Positions 37,478 through 47,224 of a DNA stretch of 64,000 bases are shown here, piece after piece (the first letter of the stretch is position 1; the number at the start of each line of letters is the position of its first letter). Origin of the DNA: an uncultured Bacteriovoracaceae bacterium (GTDB lineage: Bacteria; Bdellovibrionota; Bacteriovoracia; Bacteriovoracales; Bacteriovoracaceae); assembly GCA_938034385.1 (NCBI GenBank), contig CALHLC010000019.1, forward strand, positions 47,276-111,275, read 5' to 3'. Below the pieces are notes generated by a model. That model had not been told where the DNA came from. It was given only the letters and a program-made list of their open reading frames with translations, and made no database searches. The translations under genes were made by a program, and so were the position numbers.

Positions 37478-39646
37478 ATGGAATGGATTAATGAAATTAA
37501 AAAAAGTGATATTTCTAATAGAATTTTATCATTTGAAGACTATATGGAACTTTTCGAAAAAGATCCCAGAAAAGAGTGTCGGCCAAGTTGTGTCTATTTT
37601 AAAGATATGTTCGAATTCTTTGGCACTGACGAACAATACACATTTAATTTATTTAAAACTTCCTCTCCCTCCTTTGCTGCTGTTCAAGGTCAGTATGAAC
37701 CACAAGGAGAAATTTATGAAAGTATTTCAAACTTTGTAGAAGAAGGTTTTAATAATAAATTTATTTTATTAGTTGGGCCCAACGGATCTTCTAAATCAAG
37801 TTTAATAAAAAAAATCATGGATGCTGGTGAGGATTATTCCTTAACTGATGAAGGATCTCTTTATACCTTTAGTTGGATATTTCCGGTGGATAGCTATATT
37901 AAAGGTGGACTCGGATTTGGTTCTGAAAAAAAACAAAAAGTTTTGGACACATACGCCTATATCGAAGACAGAGAAGTAAGTGCTATTCTAGGTTCAGATT
38001 TAAAGGATCATCCAATTTTGTTGATTCCTTTAAATAAAAGAAGAAATATTCTTGATAAACTATTTAAGGATTCTCCTGATTATCTAAACTCCATAAAAAA
38101 GTCATATTTATATAACAGTGAACTTTCAAAAAGAAATAAACTTATTTTTGATAGCTTATTAAAAACTCACAAAGGTGATTACCTTGAAGTTTATAAATAT
38201 ATTAGAGTCGAGAGGCTCTTCATAGATAAAAGGTTATCAAATAGTGCAGTAACTATTGAACCTCAAATGCATGTAGATGCTAATATTCAACAAATCACGA
38301 TGGATAGACGCTTAGCTTCACTACCTGCAAGCTTGCAGTCTTTAAATTTATTTTCTCTTAGTGGTGAAGTTATTATGGCAAATCGTGGAATCTTAGAGTT
38401 TTCTGATATTTTAAAAAGACCAATTGATACTTATAAATATTTACTCACCACTTTAGAAAACCATGCAATCAACCTAGGTGGAATTATTAGTGAGCTAGAT
38501 GTATTATTCTTAGGTTCAAGCAATGAGCTACACTTTAATGCTTTTAAGAAACATCCAGATTATAACTCTTTTAGAGGACGTTTTAATTTTATTAAAGTTC
38601 CATATCTACTAAATTATCAATTAGAAGAAAATATTTATGAAGGACAAATCCAAAGTTTAAAAGATAGATGTCACTTTGAAAAACATGCAATCACCACTCT
38701 TTCACTATGGGCAGTGATGAGCAGACTGAGAAAACCAAATGCTGATAATTATCCTGATAAGAAGTTAGGTTCACTTATTTCTAGATTTTCTCCATTGCAA
38801 AAAGCACTTTACCTATCTGAAGGAAAAATCTCAGAAGAGTTCTCTCATAAAGAAAAGCAAGTTCTCCAAGCCAATTATGATTTTGTCTGGGATGAATATA
38901 AAAACGATCCGACCTATGAAGGACTATTTGGTATCTCCCCTAGAGATATGAAACAAATCATTTATGATCTTGCTAATGATTATAAGCTAATCACATTTAT
39001 AGAAGTTTTAGATTACTTAAGAGACTTTAGTGAGAGAAAAAATGAATTCGATTTTTTAAATATTCAACCAGATAATGATTATCATAATCCTCATAAATTA
39101 ATTGATCTTATAGAACACTTTACGCTCAATAGATTTGACGAAGAAGTACGAAACTCTTTAGGTCTAGTTGATGAGCGATCTTATGAGGACTATATATCAA
39201 AGTATGTTCATCAAATCAGGGCCTATATTAAGGGTGAGAAAATTAAAAATCATGTAACTGGAAAACATGAAGAATGTGATATGTTTTTTATTGAAGAATT
39301 TGAAAATAATGTTCAAATTAAGGATAATCGTGATGATTATAGATCTCACATTATCTCTAGATTAGGAGCCTACTCGATTGATCATCCAGGAGCTCAACTT
39401 ATCATGACTGAAGTTTTCCCAGATATTATTAAGTTTTTGAAAGAATCTTTCAGGGAAGAGCAAAAAAAAGTGATTAGAGAGATTGGTAAATCCTTAGTTT
39501 TTTATATTTCGGACAATCATGATGCAATAAGTAATGATTCTAAGCAAAGAATTGAACTTTTATTAGAGAATTTAAAGAAAGAGTATCAATATAGTACAGA
39601 AGGAGCATTCCAAATGCTTCAATATCTTATTAAAAGAAGCTATTAA
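37478..39646 (+). CDS. prkA: PrkA-family AAA+ serine protein kinase
   Basis: The 722-residue protein starts with the family's SFEDYMELFEKDPRKECRPSCVYFKDM segment (split across residues 20-47). A Walker A GPNGSSKS follows near 101-108 and an AAA+ domain runs to about 370. The C-terminal part (about 400-722) corresponds to the proposed kinase domain. PrkA homologues act in sporulation, nitrogen-stress or stationary-phase responses, and the AAA+ part can have protease-like activity. The usual partners SpoVR (YcgB) and YeaH are not adjacent. The ATG at 37478 has AAAAAGG upstream. The frame is open 45 codons further, over the divergent gene. rluA-type synthase follows. Confidence 0.88.
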   Translation: MEWINEIKKSDISNRILSFEDYMELFEKDPRKECRPSCVYFKDMFEFFGTDEQYTFNLFKTSSPSFAAVQGQYEPQGEIYESISNFVEEGFNNKFILLVGPNGSSKSSLIKKIMDAGEDYSLTDEGSLYTFSWIFPVDSYIKGGLGFGSEKKQKVLDTYAYIEDREVSAILGSDLKDHPILLIPLNKRRNILDKLFKDSPDYLNSIKKSYLYNSELSKRNKLIFDSLLKTHKGDYLEVYKYIRVERLFIDKRLSNSAVTIEPQMHVDANIQQITMDRRLASLPASLQSLNLFSLSGEVIMANRGILEFSDILKRPIDTYKYLLTTLENHAINLGGIISELDVLFLGSSNELHFNAFKKHPDYNSFRGRFNFIKVPYLLNYQLEENIYEGQIQSLKDRCHFEKHAITTLSLWAVMSRLRKPNADNYPDKKLGSLISRFSPLQKALYLSEGKISEEFSHKEKQVLQANYDFVWDEYKNDPTYEGLFGISPRDMKQIIYDLANDYKLITFIEVLDYLRDFSERKNEFDFLNIQPDNDYHNPHKLIDLIEHFTLNRFDEEVRNSLGLVDERSYEDYISKYVHQIRAYIKGEKIKNHVTGKHEECDMFFIEEFENNVQIKDNRDDYRSHIISRLGAYSIDHPGAQLIMTEVFPDIIKFLKESFREEQKKVIREIGKSLVFYISDNHDAISNDSKQRIELLLENLKKEYQYSTEGAFQMLQYLIKRSY

Positions 39647-39652
39647 TAGTGA

Positions 39653-40702
39653 GTGAAAAAAACTTCTACTTTTATAGATGACTCTTACGTTGTTACTTAT
39701 ACTGTAAATCAAGAGGATCATAACTCGAGATTAGATAATTTTTTGCAAATTCATTTTCAAAGCTTCTCTAGAGAAAAAATAAAAAAGTTTATAGCTAAGG
39801 GTTTTATAAAAATTCTCAATAGAGATCAAAAATTAAAATCTTCAACTAAAGTGAAGGCCCATGAGATTGTTGAAATAACGACTTTCAAGAAAGACTTCCC
39901 ACTAGAGAGCTTTGATGGAAAAAAAATCCTTGAAGAACAGCTCTCCATTCTTTCTGAGACAAGTGAATATGTAGTTATTAATAAACCACCATTTATGGCA
40001 ACTCATCCTACTGGGAAGCATCTCTTTTACGTTGCCACTGTAATACTTGAGAAGATGTTCTCACAAAAATTTAATTCTGTTCATAGATTAGATAGAGAAA
40101 CTTCAGGCGTTATGATCATTTCACGAGATAATTCATTTTCAAGTAAGATGACTAGGCTCTTTGAAAAAAGAGAAATTCAAAAAGCATATTTTCTCATTGG
40201 TCATAAGAGTAAAGATCTGACTTTTCCAATTTATGCTTTTGAAGAATTAGGCGAAAGACCTGACTTTCAACCAGAGTTTTTTACTCACTGTTTTCCTAAA
40301 GGGTCAGGACAAGGAAAAGAAAGTGAAACTAAATTCATTGAAATTCATCAAGGCAGTGAATATATTTTAGCTTTGGCACTTCCTAAAACAGGTCGTCAAC
40401 ATCAAATTAGAGCACACGCTGCTCACCACGGCTTTGCTCTCCTAGGAGATAAGCTCTATAACGGAGATACTAATATTTTCAAGCGCTTTAAGGATAAAAT
40501 CGAAAAATCAGAAGATATAAAGAAAATGCAGATTCCTAGACATGCATTACATGCAATAGCCTTAAAAATTCCTGACCCTGTAGAGAATATGTTTATTGCA
40601 CCTTTACCAAAAGATCTGTCTAATTGGATAGAAGAGAAATTGAAATTGGATATTTCAAATTTAAATACCTTAATAGAGAATTTAATAAAAGAGCACTTAT
40701 GA
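39653..40702 (+). CDS. RluA-family pseudouridine synthase
   Basis: The 349-residue enzyme should isomerise uridine to pseudouridine in rRNA or tRNA. An S4 RNA-binding domain (about residues 20-75) precedes the catalytic domain. The catalytic aspartate lies in HRLDRETSG (D147). The RQHQIRAHAAHHG segment and LGDKLYNGD are also diagnostic. The start is GTG, 6 bases after the prkA stop, and the end overlaps the next gene as ATGA. The target nucleotide cannot be read from the sequence. The operon with a stress kinase is unusual. Confidence 0.88.
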   Translation: MKKTSTFIDDSYVVTYTVNQEDHNSRLDNFLQIHFQSFSREKIKKFIAKGFIKILNRDQKLKSSTKVKAHEIVEITTFKKDFPLESFDGKKILEEQLSILSETSEYVVINKPPFMATHPTGKHLFYVATVILEKMFSQKFNSVHRLDRETSGVMIISRDNSFSSKMTRLFEKREIQKAYFLIGHKSKDLTFPIYAFEELGERPDFQPEFFTHCFPKGSGQGKESETKFIEIHQGSEYILALALPKTGRQHQIRAHAAHHGFALLGDKLYNGDTNIFKRFKDKIEKSEDIKKMQIPRHALHAIALKIPDPVENMFIAPLPKDLSNWIEEKLKLDISNLNTLIENLIKEHL

Positions 40703-41820
40703 ATATTTTTTTAATCGTCTTTAGTATTTCTTACTTGATTTTAAGTCTTGTTTTAAGACATTTTATTAAAGTTTCTATATTTAAACCCTTTGGATTATCA
40801 AAGCTCGTCTATTTAATAGACTTTTTCTTTATTTCTTTTATCATCGCTAACATACTCACTCGCCAAGGTTACTCTTTTGACTTCCTTAAAACTTACTTAA
40901 AGTCTGGATATATTTTCATTGGTATTACCTGGGTCTTTTTTATTACATATATGGCCAATACTTTTCTTACAAAAAGTGAGAAACAAAATCCTTCGAGAAG
41001 AGATTTTCTTAGGAAAACCATTGGAGGAGTTGGAACTGTGAGTGCAGGAGCACTTGCTTACAAAGGTTATAAAAGTGCTTTTGAACCATTGGTTATAAAA
41101 GAAAATATTACTCTAGATCAAAATTTTAAAAGCCTATCAGATACAAAAATAGTTCAAATATCAGATCTTCATCTTGGCCCAACACTTAATAAAGACTTTG
41201 CTATAGATGTAGTCAAAACTACAAATGATCTAAACCCTGACCTTATTTTTATCACTGGTGATATTGCAGATGGAAAAGCTAGTGAAATATTTGAGATGGT
41301 TGCTCCATTACGAGATCTTAAATCAACCTTTGGTGTTTTTTATGTAGTTGGAAATCATGAATATTACTGGGGAGTCCAAGGCTGGATAGATACAATTGCA
41401 GCTCTTGGCATCAATGTTTTAGTTGATGAGCATCAAGTTATTGATATAAACGGAACCCAGGTTACTATTGCAGGAATTACAGATAAAACTGCTCCTAGAC
41501 TAAAAATTAATAACCACTCTTTTGATCCAAAAGTAGCTCTTAGTGGCTCCCCTGAGCAATCTTATAAGATATTGCTTGCTCACAGGCCTAAGTCTTGTTA
41601 CCAAGCAGAAGGTCTAGGAGTAAACTTACAGCTCTCTGGTCATACTCATGGAGGCCAAGCTTTTCCATGGAATCTTGCTGTTGGGTTAGTTCAGCCTTAT
41701 TTGAAAGGACTATATACACATAAAGACTTCTATCTCTATGTAAATCGAGGAACAGGTTTTTGGGGACCTCCCAATAGGCTTTTAAACCGAGGTGAGATCT
41801 CTTTGCTCACTTTGGTGTAA
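40699..41820 (+). CDS. Membrane metallophosphoesterase with Tat-like motif
   Basis: The 373-residue protein opens with about three transmembrane helices (residues 1-95). A twin-arginine-type motif SRRDFLRKT (about 100-108) and a small hydrophobic stretch follow. The binuclear metal phosphoesterase domain comes next: SDLHLGP, TGDIADG, GNHEYYWG, HRPK and GHTHGG. This is the YkuE/YaeI type, whose members hydrolyse lipid-linked or nucleotide phosphates outside the membrane. The ATG at 40699 overlaps the rluA stop. An earlier in-frame ATG lies within the synthase gene and is less likely. Confidence 0.85.
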   Translation: MNIFLIVFSISYLILSLVLRHFIKVSIFKPFGLSKLVYLIDFFFISFIIANILTRQGYSFDFLKTYLKSGYIFIGITWVFFITYMANTFLTKSEKQNPSRRDFLRKTIGGVGTVSAGALAYKGYKSAFEPLVIKENITLDQNFKSLSDTKIVQISDLHLGPTLNKDFAIDVVKTTNDLNPDLIFITGDIADGKASEIFEMVAPLRDLKSTFGVFYVVGNHEYYWGVQGWIDTIAALGINVLVDEHQVIDINGTQVTIAGITDKTAPRLKINNHSFDPKVALSGSPEQSYKILLAHRPKSCYQAEGLGVNLQLSGHTHGGQAFPWNLAVGLVQPYLKGLYTHKDFYLYVNRGTGFWGPPNRLLNRGEISLLTLV

Positions 41821-41973
41821 TACCTGGCACCACCTAACACCTAATTGGTGTCGAAATGTCTCCGAAACAAAAGAAATAACTTGGTATGGATATTGCTTTA
41901 TACAAAGCATAACGGATTTAAGCATGGATCGCTTTTGAATCTATAACCTATAAAAACTTATCGGAGGTGTGCC

Positions 41974-42096
41974 ATGCTAAGTTTAAGTGTAATGATTACA
42001 TGTATTTTTTTCTTCAGTTTACATTTATTAACGACAGATTCTAGAGTCAAAGTAAAAGTAAAAACAAATCATCAAAACACAGGGAGAAAAAAATGA
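41974..42096 (+). CDS. Small 40-codon ORF for a membrane peptide, coupled to the next gene
   Basis: An ATG at 41974 with GGAGGTG five bases upstream opens a 40-residue frame. It has a hydrophobic N-terminal half (SVMITCIFFFSLHLLT) and a basic C-terminal half (VKVKVK, GRKK). The stop overlaps the start of the large exported gene as ATGA, a classic coupling layout. The downstream gene also has its own GGGAG site. The product could be a small membrane protein or a regulatory leader. It is too short for homology by eye. Confidence 0.5.
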   Translation: MLSLSVMITCIFFFSLHLLTTDSRVKVKVKTNHQNTGRKK

Positions 42097-44438
42097 GAAT
42101 ATTAATTTCATCAATCGTAATTTGTCTCTCTATTACTACTTTTGCTCAAAGGAGAGGTAATGGAGGAAAGAGAGGTTATAAAGGATCTATTTCTAATTTG
42201 AATAAAGATCATTCAAGAGTAAACAAAGTTGTTAATAAGGTTTGTCAGAAATTAAAAAATACAAATGACAAACAAGCTCATCTTGCCTGTGCTAATGCTG
42301 TTGAAGCTGCCAAGGTTCAAGCCAAAAAAGTAGCAACTGCAGCAGGATCTTATCTTGGATGCCTTGATGGATATTCTCAAGGTTTTTATGATGGATTTGT
42401 TGAAATGAAAGATCCTACTCATAGCCAACTAAGTAGAGCTCAAGCATTTATTAATTCTATTGAAATGCCAAGTGCTGAAAATAGAGCTGAAAGTGATGCA
42501 GCCAATGTTGGTTCATCACAAGCAGTTGATCAAGTTATTAGTGCTTTTAGAAGTGCAGTGAATTCTAAAAAAGTTCCTGCTCCTAAATATAACCATCCTA
42601 CTATTACTTTCCAGGGGTACCAGGAAGGTTATATTTATGATAACGATACAGAATTTTCTGATGCTATAACTGCTGGTTGGATTGATGATTCAACTCCTTA
42701 TACTACTCAAATTGAAGCTAGTGTTATTCATCACTACTCTAGAAGAGCTGATTTCAAAGCAGAGAGAATTTGTGACCCTTCAGGAACTCTGTTCCATGGA
42801 GCCCATAAACCGGTTAATCTTTGGGGATATAGAAGGTCAAATAGAACAATGGATCTTGCTAAATATGATTGGGATAATCCTAAACTAGTTTTGAGAAACT
42901 TCTTACAAGGAAGAAACCCACTTAAGAATGAATATACAGGAATGAAAGCTTGGAAAACTAAGTACAAAGAAACTGTAATTGTAACTCCAGCTGTAACAAA
43001 AGATGTAACAGATGAAAATGGAAAAGTAACTACTGTCATCGTTACTCCTGAGGTAACTAAAGAAGTTGAAAAAACCAGGTTACTGAATAAAAAAGAATTA
43101 AGTCAAATGCAAGATGTTTACAAAAGATCATTTTCAATTTCCTACAAAAAATTCTTTGCTCCTAAATTTGCTTCTAAGGCCTACACTAAAGCCGGAGATC
43201 AAATGTATTTCGCAGCAATTTCTTCAGGTGAATTAATGGGTGAAAAGGTTGCTGAGAAACTTGCTGAGAAGCAATTCTATGATCAAAAGTATAAGGATAT
43301 CTCAAAGAATGTTTATACAGAAGTTGCTAATGAAAACTATGAAAACAAGTATGATCAGATTTTTTCAAGGTTTAGTAATACTGCGGTAGTTGAACTGAAA
43401 GGTTACTCTATCTCTGATGAAGTTAGCGATGGTATTTTAAGACCAGGTGAAAAGTTAAAAGCAAATATTAGCGCTGCAAACCTTGGATTAAAATCAGGAC
43501 AGGTAAAAGCTCACTTAAGTGGAAATGGTATAAGTTCTCTTGGTAGTCACAGTATCAATATTCCAGGAATAAGTTTCCTTGATAGCTCAAGTTCATATAT
43601 TGCTCAATTATCATCGGCTCTTAAACCAAGATCAAACATAAGTGCGACCTTAGCTTTAAGTGGGAGTGTTGCAGCTAGTGATTTATTAGCAACAACACAA
43701 ACTAAAACTCTTACGATTCATGAAATTGCTGAGATCAGTGATGTTCAAGCTCAAATAGAGACAACTGATGGAGCAGGTAATGTTCAGGTATCATTGATTA
43801 ACCCTTCAAATAAATCCACAACTGCCCTTTTAGAAGTAAATGTTAGTGTTCAGGGTAAAAACTTTACTCTTCAGACTGAAGAGTTAGATGGTGGAGAAAG
43901 GAGGACTGTAAACATTCCTCTTGATGGATTAGATGTTATTGACCTAATCCAATCTGGTTCATTAATGATCAATGCCTCTGTTAATATTAATGGAAAGTCT
44001 CTTGACCAAGGTAAAGTGAGTATCGGTACTGGTGACCAAGATCAAAACTACTCCAAGTACTTTGCAAAGCTTGCAACGACACCTGGAGTTTCAGGTAACG
44101 ACGCTTTATCCGATGACCTTAAATTTGTTCTTAATAAATTGGTTCAAGATACTTTAGAAGAGATGACAAATGGTTTGAAGTGGAACAAAGCTGATCAAGT
44201 AGATAATTCCATCATAAGAGATATTCAAAACGAATACACTGCGATGAAGGCAGCTGGTAAAATAACTAGTAAAAGTCAGTCTATCTACTCTTGGCTTGCA
44301 AGAGAAATGGCTAAAAACTTAAATGAAATAGGCGGATTCCTAGTTAAGAAGAAGAGAAGAAAAGCTTTTGTAAAAGAGCTTCAAGTATTCTCTCCTAAAA
44401 TGAACTATGATTTAGCTAAAAAATTATCTAAGGATTAA
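42093..44438 (+). CDS. Large exported protein of unknown function
   Basis: The 781-residue protein has a Sec signal peptide ending near TTFAQ. The mature N-terminus is basic and glycine-rich, then helical with repeated aromatic-glycine motifs (GYSQGFYDGF, GYQEGYIYDN). Near residues 294-325 a short duplicated element (VIVTPAVTK, VIVTPEVTK) occurs. Residues 430-645 look like two consecutive beta-sandwich domains of CARDB type (VSDGILRPGEKLKANISAAN). The C-terminus is helical and basic. No function is evident. GGGAG precedes the ATG. A strong terminator follows at 44479-44510. Confidence 0.6.
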   Translation: MRILISSIVICLSITTFAQRRGNGGKRGYKGSISNLNKDHSRVNKVVNKVCQKLKNTNDKQAHLACANAVEAAKVQAKKVATAAGSYLGCLDGYSQGFYDGFVEMKDPTHSQLSRAQAFINSIEMPSAENRAESDAANVGSSQAVDQVISAFRSAVNSKKVPAPKYNHPTITFQGYQEGYIYDNDTEFSDAITAGWIDDSTPYTTQIEASVIHHYSRRADFKAERICDPSGTLFHGAHKPVNLWGYRRSNRTMDLAKYDWDNPKLVLRNFLQGRNPLKNEYTGMKAWKTKYKETVIVTPAVTKDVTDENGKVTTVIVTPEVTKEVEKTRLLNKKELSQMQDVYKRSFSISYKKFFAPKFASKAYTKAGDQMYFAAISSGELMGEKVAEKLAEKQFYDQKYKDISKNVYTEVANENYENKYDQIFSRFSNTAVVELKGYSISDEVSDGILRPGEKLKANISAANLGLKSGQVKAHLSGNGISSLGSHSINIPGISFLDSSSSYIAQLSSALKPRSNISATLALSGSVAASDLLATTQTKTLTIHEIAEISDVQAQIETTDGAGNVQVSLINPSNKSTTALLEVNVSVQGKNFTLQTEELDGGERRTVNIPLDGLDVIDLIQSGSLMINASVNINGKSLDQGKVSIGTGDQDQNYSKYFAKLATTPGVSGNDALSDDLKFVLNKLVQDTLEEMTNGLKWNKADQVDNSIIRDIQNEYTAMKAAGKITSKSQSIYSWLAREMAKNLNEIGGFLVKKKRRKAFVKELQVFSPKMNYDLAKKLSKD

Positions 44439-44478
44439 TAGAGATTTAATCTCTCTATCTAACCTCTTTTTTGCAACG

Positions 44479-44510
44479 AAAGGCCAGGACACACCTCCTG
44501 GCCTTTTTTA
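44479..44510 (+). terminator. Intrinsic terminator
   Basis: AAAGGCCAGG (44479-44488) and CCTGGCCTTT (44497-44506) form a perfect 10-bp stem with an 8-base loop. The stem runs into a T6 tract. It closes the 42093-44438 gene. Confidence 0.92.
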
Positions 44511-44588
44511 TGTAATTTTTACTAACCTCATTCGCCACTCTCAGATTGAAAAGGTAAAAGTTCCTATATTTAAATTTAAGGAGCTTTC

Positions 44589-46553
44589 ATGCAATATCTT
44601 GTATTCACTGTACTAATACTCTCTAGTCTTTCTTTTGCTGGTACCCCACTTTCAATTACAATTTGTCCCTCTATCAATGACGAAGCAATTGGAATAATCG
44701 GATCTATTAGAGATCTACAAAACCAGCTTAAAAGCAGTGAAAACAATAGAGAGTGTCAAAGCTTAAGTGACTCTTTAGGGCTTATTAATAAAGCGTTGAA
44801 TACTTCAACATGGTCAAAACTAAAAAATGGGCTTACTAATTCTAGTATCGCTGAATTAGAAGGTGAAGAAGTTGATCAAGTATCAACATTCATAGATGAG
44901 ATTTCAACTAACCTTAAAAGTGTGACCACTCAAATAACTGGAGCTCAATCTCACTGTATCGAAGAAAAAAATAAAACTTCATTTCTAGCGAAATTCTCTA
45001 CAACAGTAAAAGAAGTTTCTGGAATCATAGGAAATGTAGGTGGTCCTTACCAAATGATGGTTAATCTTGGTGGCGGAGCTCTGGCTTCAGTTTTAACAGG
45101 AATAGATAAATTCTTCTCGAAAGACTATGAGCACTTCAAAAAGAATGTAGATGAGAAATATCTATTTATGAATCAATTCTGTTCTTATTCAGAAATTCAA
45201 AAAGATATTGCAGATTATATTAATGTAGAAGAGAGAATTAAAGAGTTAAAGATATTAGGACAAGATATAGGTAAAGAAAAAAGAGAAACATTGATATCGA
45301 AAGGAGTTATTAAAGCTGACCAAGATATTGATGGAAAAGAGATTTTAACTGATAATGGAGAGCTTAAATATGGAGCAAAAGGTTATCTTCAATATAAACT
45401 AGATGATCTTTCTCAAAATTGTAAAGAATGTAATGGAATTATTCATGCTTGGAATACTAAGGAAAAAGGAGATAAAATTTTAAAAAAATTAGCTCATGAC
45501 TCAAACCTTGTAGATACCATTAATAAACCTAAGGCTAAGTTTGCCAGATGTGCAGCAATGTCTCAATTAATCCATACATCACAATCTAGCCTTTATAGCT
45601 ATTATAAATTATTAGAAAATTATAAAAACCCACTAATGGACAAGGATGATAAAGATTTCATAGCTAAAGTAATAAAGTCCATCCCTACTCTGAAAACTAC
45701 TTACCCTGATTATAATGAATGCATTCAATTAGAAGATGATAAGATTTCTCTAAACTTTAATAAATTTATTTCTTCAAACATAATTGATCAAAATGAAAGG
45801 TTTTTCTCTCCACTTATCGCAAAGTTGCAGGCCAAGTCAAATAAAGAATATAGAGAACCATTAGGAGATTATACAATTAATTCTTTAAATAGAATCAAGT
45901 GGGTTAAAAATGAAATTATTAAATGGACTAGGAAAGTAAAGTCTTTAAAAGATTCTATCTCTACACTTGAAATAAAAAAGCAAATGCTAAACCTTGATGA
46001 AAAGTATCTACAATACTATGTACCAAACTTCTTGAAATATTTGTCTGAGACTAATATCGAAAACTTAGCTACTTTTAAAAAGTCTATAAAAAGCAATAAG
46101 AAAGAAATGTTAAAGCATTACAAGAAATATTATCCAAAAATCAAAAAATATGAGCAATTAAAGAAAACTCTTTCTTTGCCTGGAGCTCTTTACGCTGAGG
46201 TTTTCATTCCAGCTGAAAACAAGTTATTAAATAAGCTTAAGCTATCACTTGATGAAAGTAAGAACATGAAGCGATATTGTGACTATATTTACTACTTGGA
46301 AAAAACGACAATTCAAATCAGTGATATTTGTTTTGAACACGATGAATCTATAAAGAAGCACTATGCTGAAATTAAAAAGATAGATAAGAATTATTATCAA
46401 CAAATTAAAGATGCTAATTTGTGGACCAAAAGACCTGAGACAAGGTTAAAGAGCCGAGTTCAAGAATATATGTTAAAACTTGAAAACTGGAGAAAGAAAA
46501 AAGAAACTAGGTGGTGTAAAATGAATGATACCAGAGCAATCTGCTTACAATAG
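44589..46553 (+). CDS. Large exported helical protein, unknown function
   Basis: The 654-residue protein has a Sec signal peptide (YLVFTVLILSSLSFAG). The mature protein is almost entirely helical and rich in lysine, with several cysteines, and residues 440-520 look coiled-coil. A glycine-rich element (IIGNVGGPYQMMVNLGGGALASVL, split over about 150-173) may form a membrane-contacting hairpin. No family is recognised. AAGGAG precedes the ATG by 6 bases. It follows a terminator, so it has its own promoter. Confidence 0.6.
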   Translation: MQYLVFTVLILSSLSFAGTPLSITICPSINDEAIGIIGSIRDLQNQLKSSENNRECQSLSDSLGLINKALNTSTWSKLKNGLTNSSIAELEGEEVDQVSTFIDEISTNLKSVTTQITGAQSHCIEEKNKTSFLAKFSTTVKEVSGIIGNVGGPYQMMVNLGGGALASVLTGIDKFFSKDYEHFKKNVDEKYLFMNQFCSYSEIQKDIADYINVEERIKELKILGQDIGKEKRETLISKGVIKADQDIDGKEILTDNGELKYGAKGYLQYKLDDLSQNCKECNGIIHAWNTKEKGDKILKKLAHDSNLVDTINKPKAKFARCAAMSQLIHTSQSSLYSYYKLLENYKNPLMDKDDKDFIAKVIKSIPTLKTTYPDYNECIQLEDDKISLNFNKFISSNIIDQNERFFSPLIAKLQAKSNKEYREPLGDYTINSLNRIKWVKNEIIKWTRKVKSLKDSISTLEIKKQMLNLDEKYLQYYVPNFLKYLSETNIENLATFKKSIKSNKKEMLKHYKKYYPKIKKYEQLKKTLSLPGALYAEVFIPAENKLLNKLKLSLDESKNMKRYCDYIYYLEKTTIQISDICFEHDESIKKHYAEIKKIDKNYYQQIKDANLWTKRPETRLKSRVQEYMLKLENWRKKKETRWCKMNDTRAICLQ

Positions 46554-46603
46554 TCATATTTCTAGCACTTTTCACTGTCTTCCATTTTGATATACTTATC
46601 TCT

Positions 46604-47224
46604 ATGGAAGATATTATTACTTATTTAATTGGGCTAGCTCCTATTTATAAAATCTTACTTATTTGTACTTTAATTTTCTTAACAGCTCTTGCTATATTTC
46701 CAGGGCATAATGATATTTTTTTAATTCTTTTAATTTTGAGCCGAAAAACTCTAGATCTGAACTTAATTCAAATTTTTTGTATCTTTGTTTTTAGTGTTGC
46801 TTTTGCTGAGACTATTTTATTTTTCATTGGCTCAAAGTATGGTCATAAAATATTAGAATCTAAGTTTATATTAAAAAAATTTCCAAGGCCCTACCAAGAA
46901 CTGATCTCAAGAGAATTTAATTCAAAACCTTACTTTGTGACTCTACTTGTACGCTTCACCCCTGTTTTGAGAGGTTTGATTGTTCTTTTCTTATCATCAT
47001 TTAAGATTAGTCCCGTCAAATTTTTTAAACACTATATTTATATATTACCACTCTATGCAATTAGTTTGATTTCACTCTTCTCTTTGAGTGAAAAGTTTGT
47101 CGATGCTAATAATAATTTTATTAAATATTCTACATATGCCGTTTTAGCTGTATTTTGGTTAGCTCTTGTTAAGATTATCCATTCAAATCTTCAAAAAGCA
47201 CTGAATGAATCAAAAAGCGTATAA
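46604..47224 (+). CDS. DedA/SNARE-associated-family membrane protein
   Basis: The 206-residue inner-membrane protein has the DedA hallmark: ETILFFIGSKYGHKILESKF, then a re-entrant segment VRFTPVLRGLIVLFLSSF with the essential arginines. Four or five transmembrane helices are predicted. Members have been linked to undecaprenyl-phosphate or phospholipid flipping and to envelope homeostasis. No good ribosome binding site lies before the ATG. It begins 50 bases after the previous gene. Confidence 0.8.
   Translation: MEDIITYLIGLAPIYKILLICTLIFLTALAIFPGHNDIFLILLILSRKTLDLNLIQIFCIFVFSVAFAETILFFIGSKYGHKILESKFILKKFPRPYQELISREFNSKPYFVTLLVRFTPVLRGLIVLFLSSFKISPVKFFKHYIYILPLYAISLISLFSLSEKFVDANNNFIKYSTYAVLAVFWLALVKIIHSNLQKALNESKSV

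Noticed and set aside
41837..41851. ACACC/GGTGT inverted repeat after the metallophosphoesterase gene as a terminator
   Set aside because: The 5-bp stem is too short and no T-run follows.
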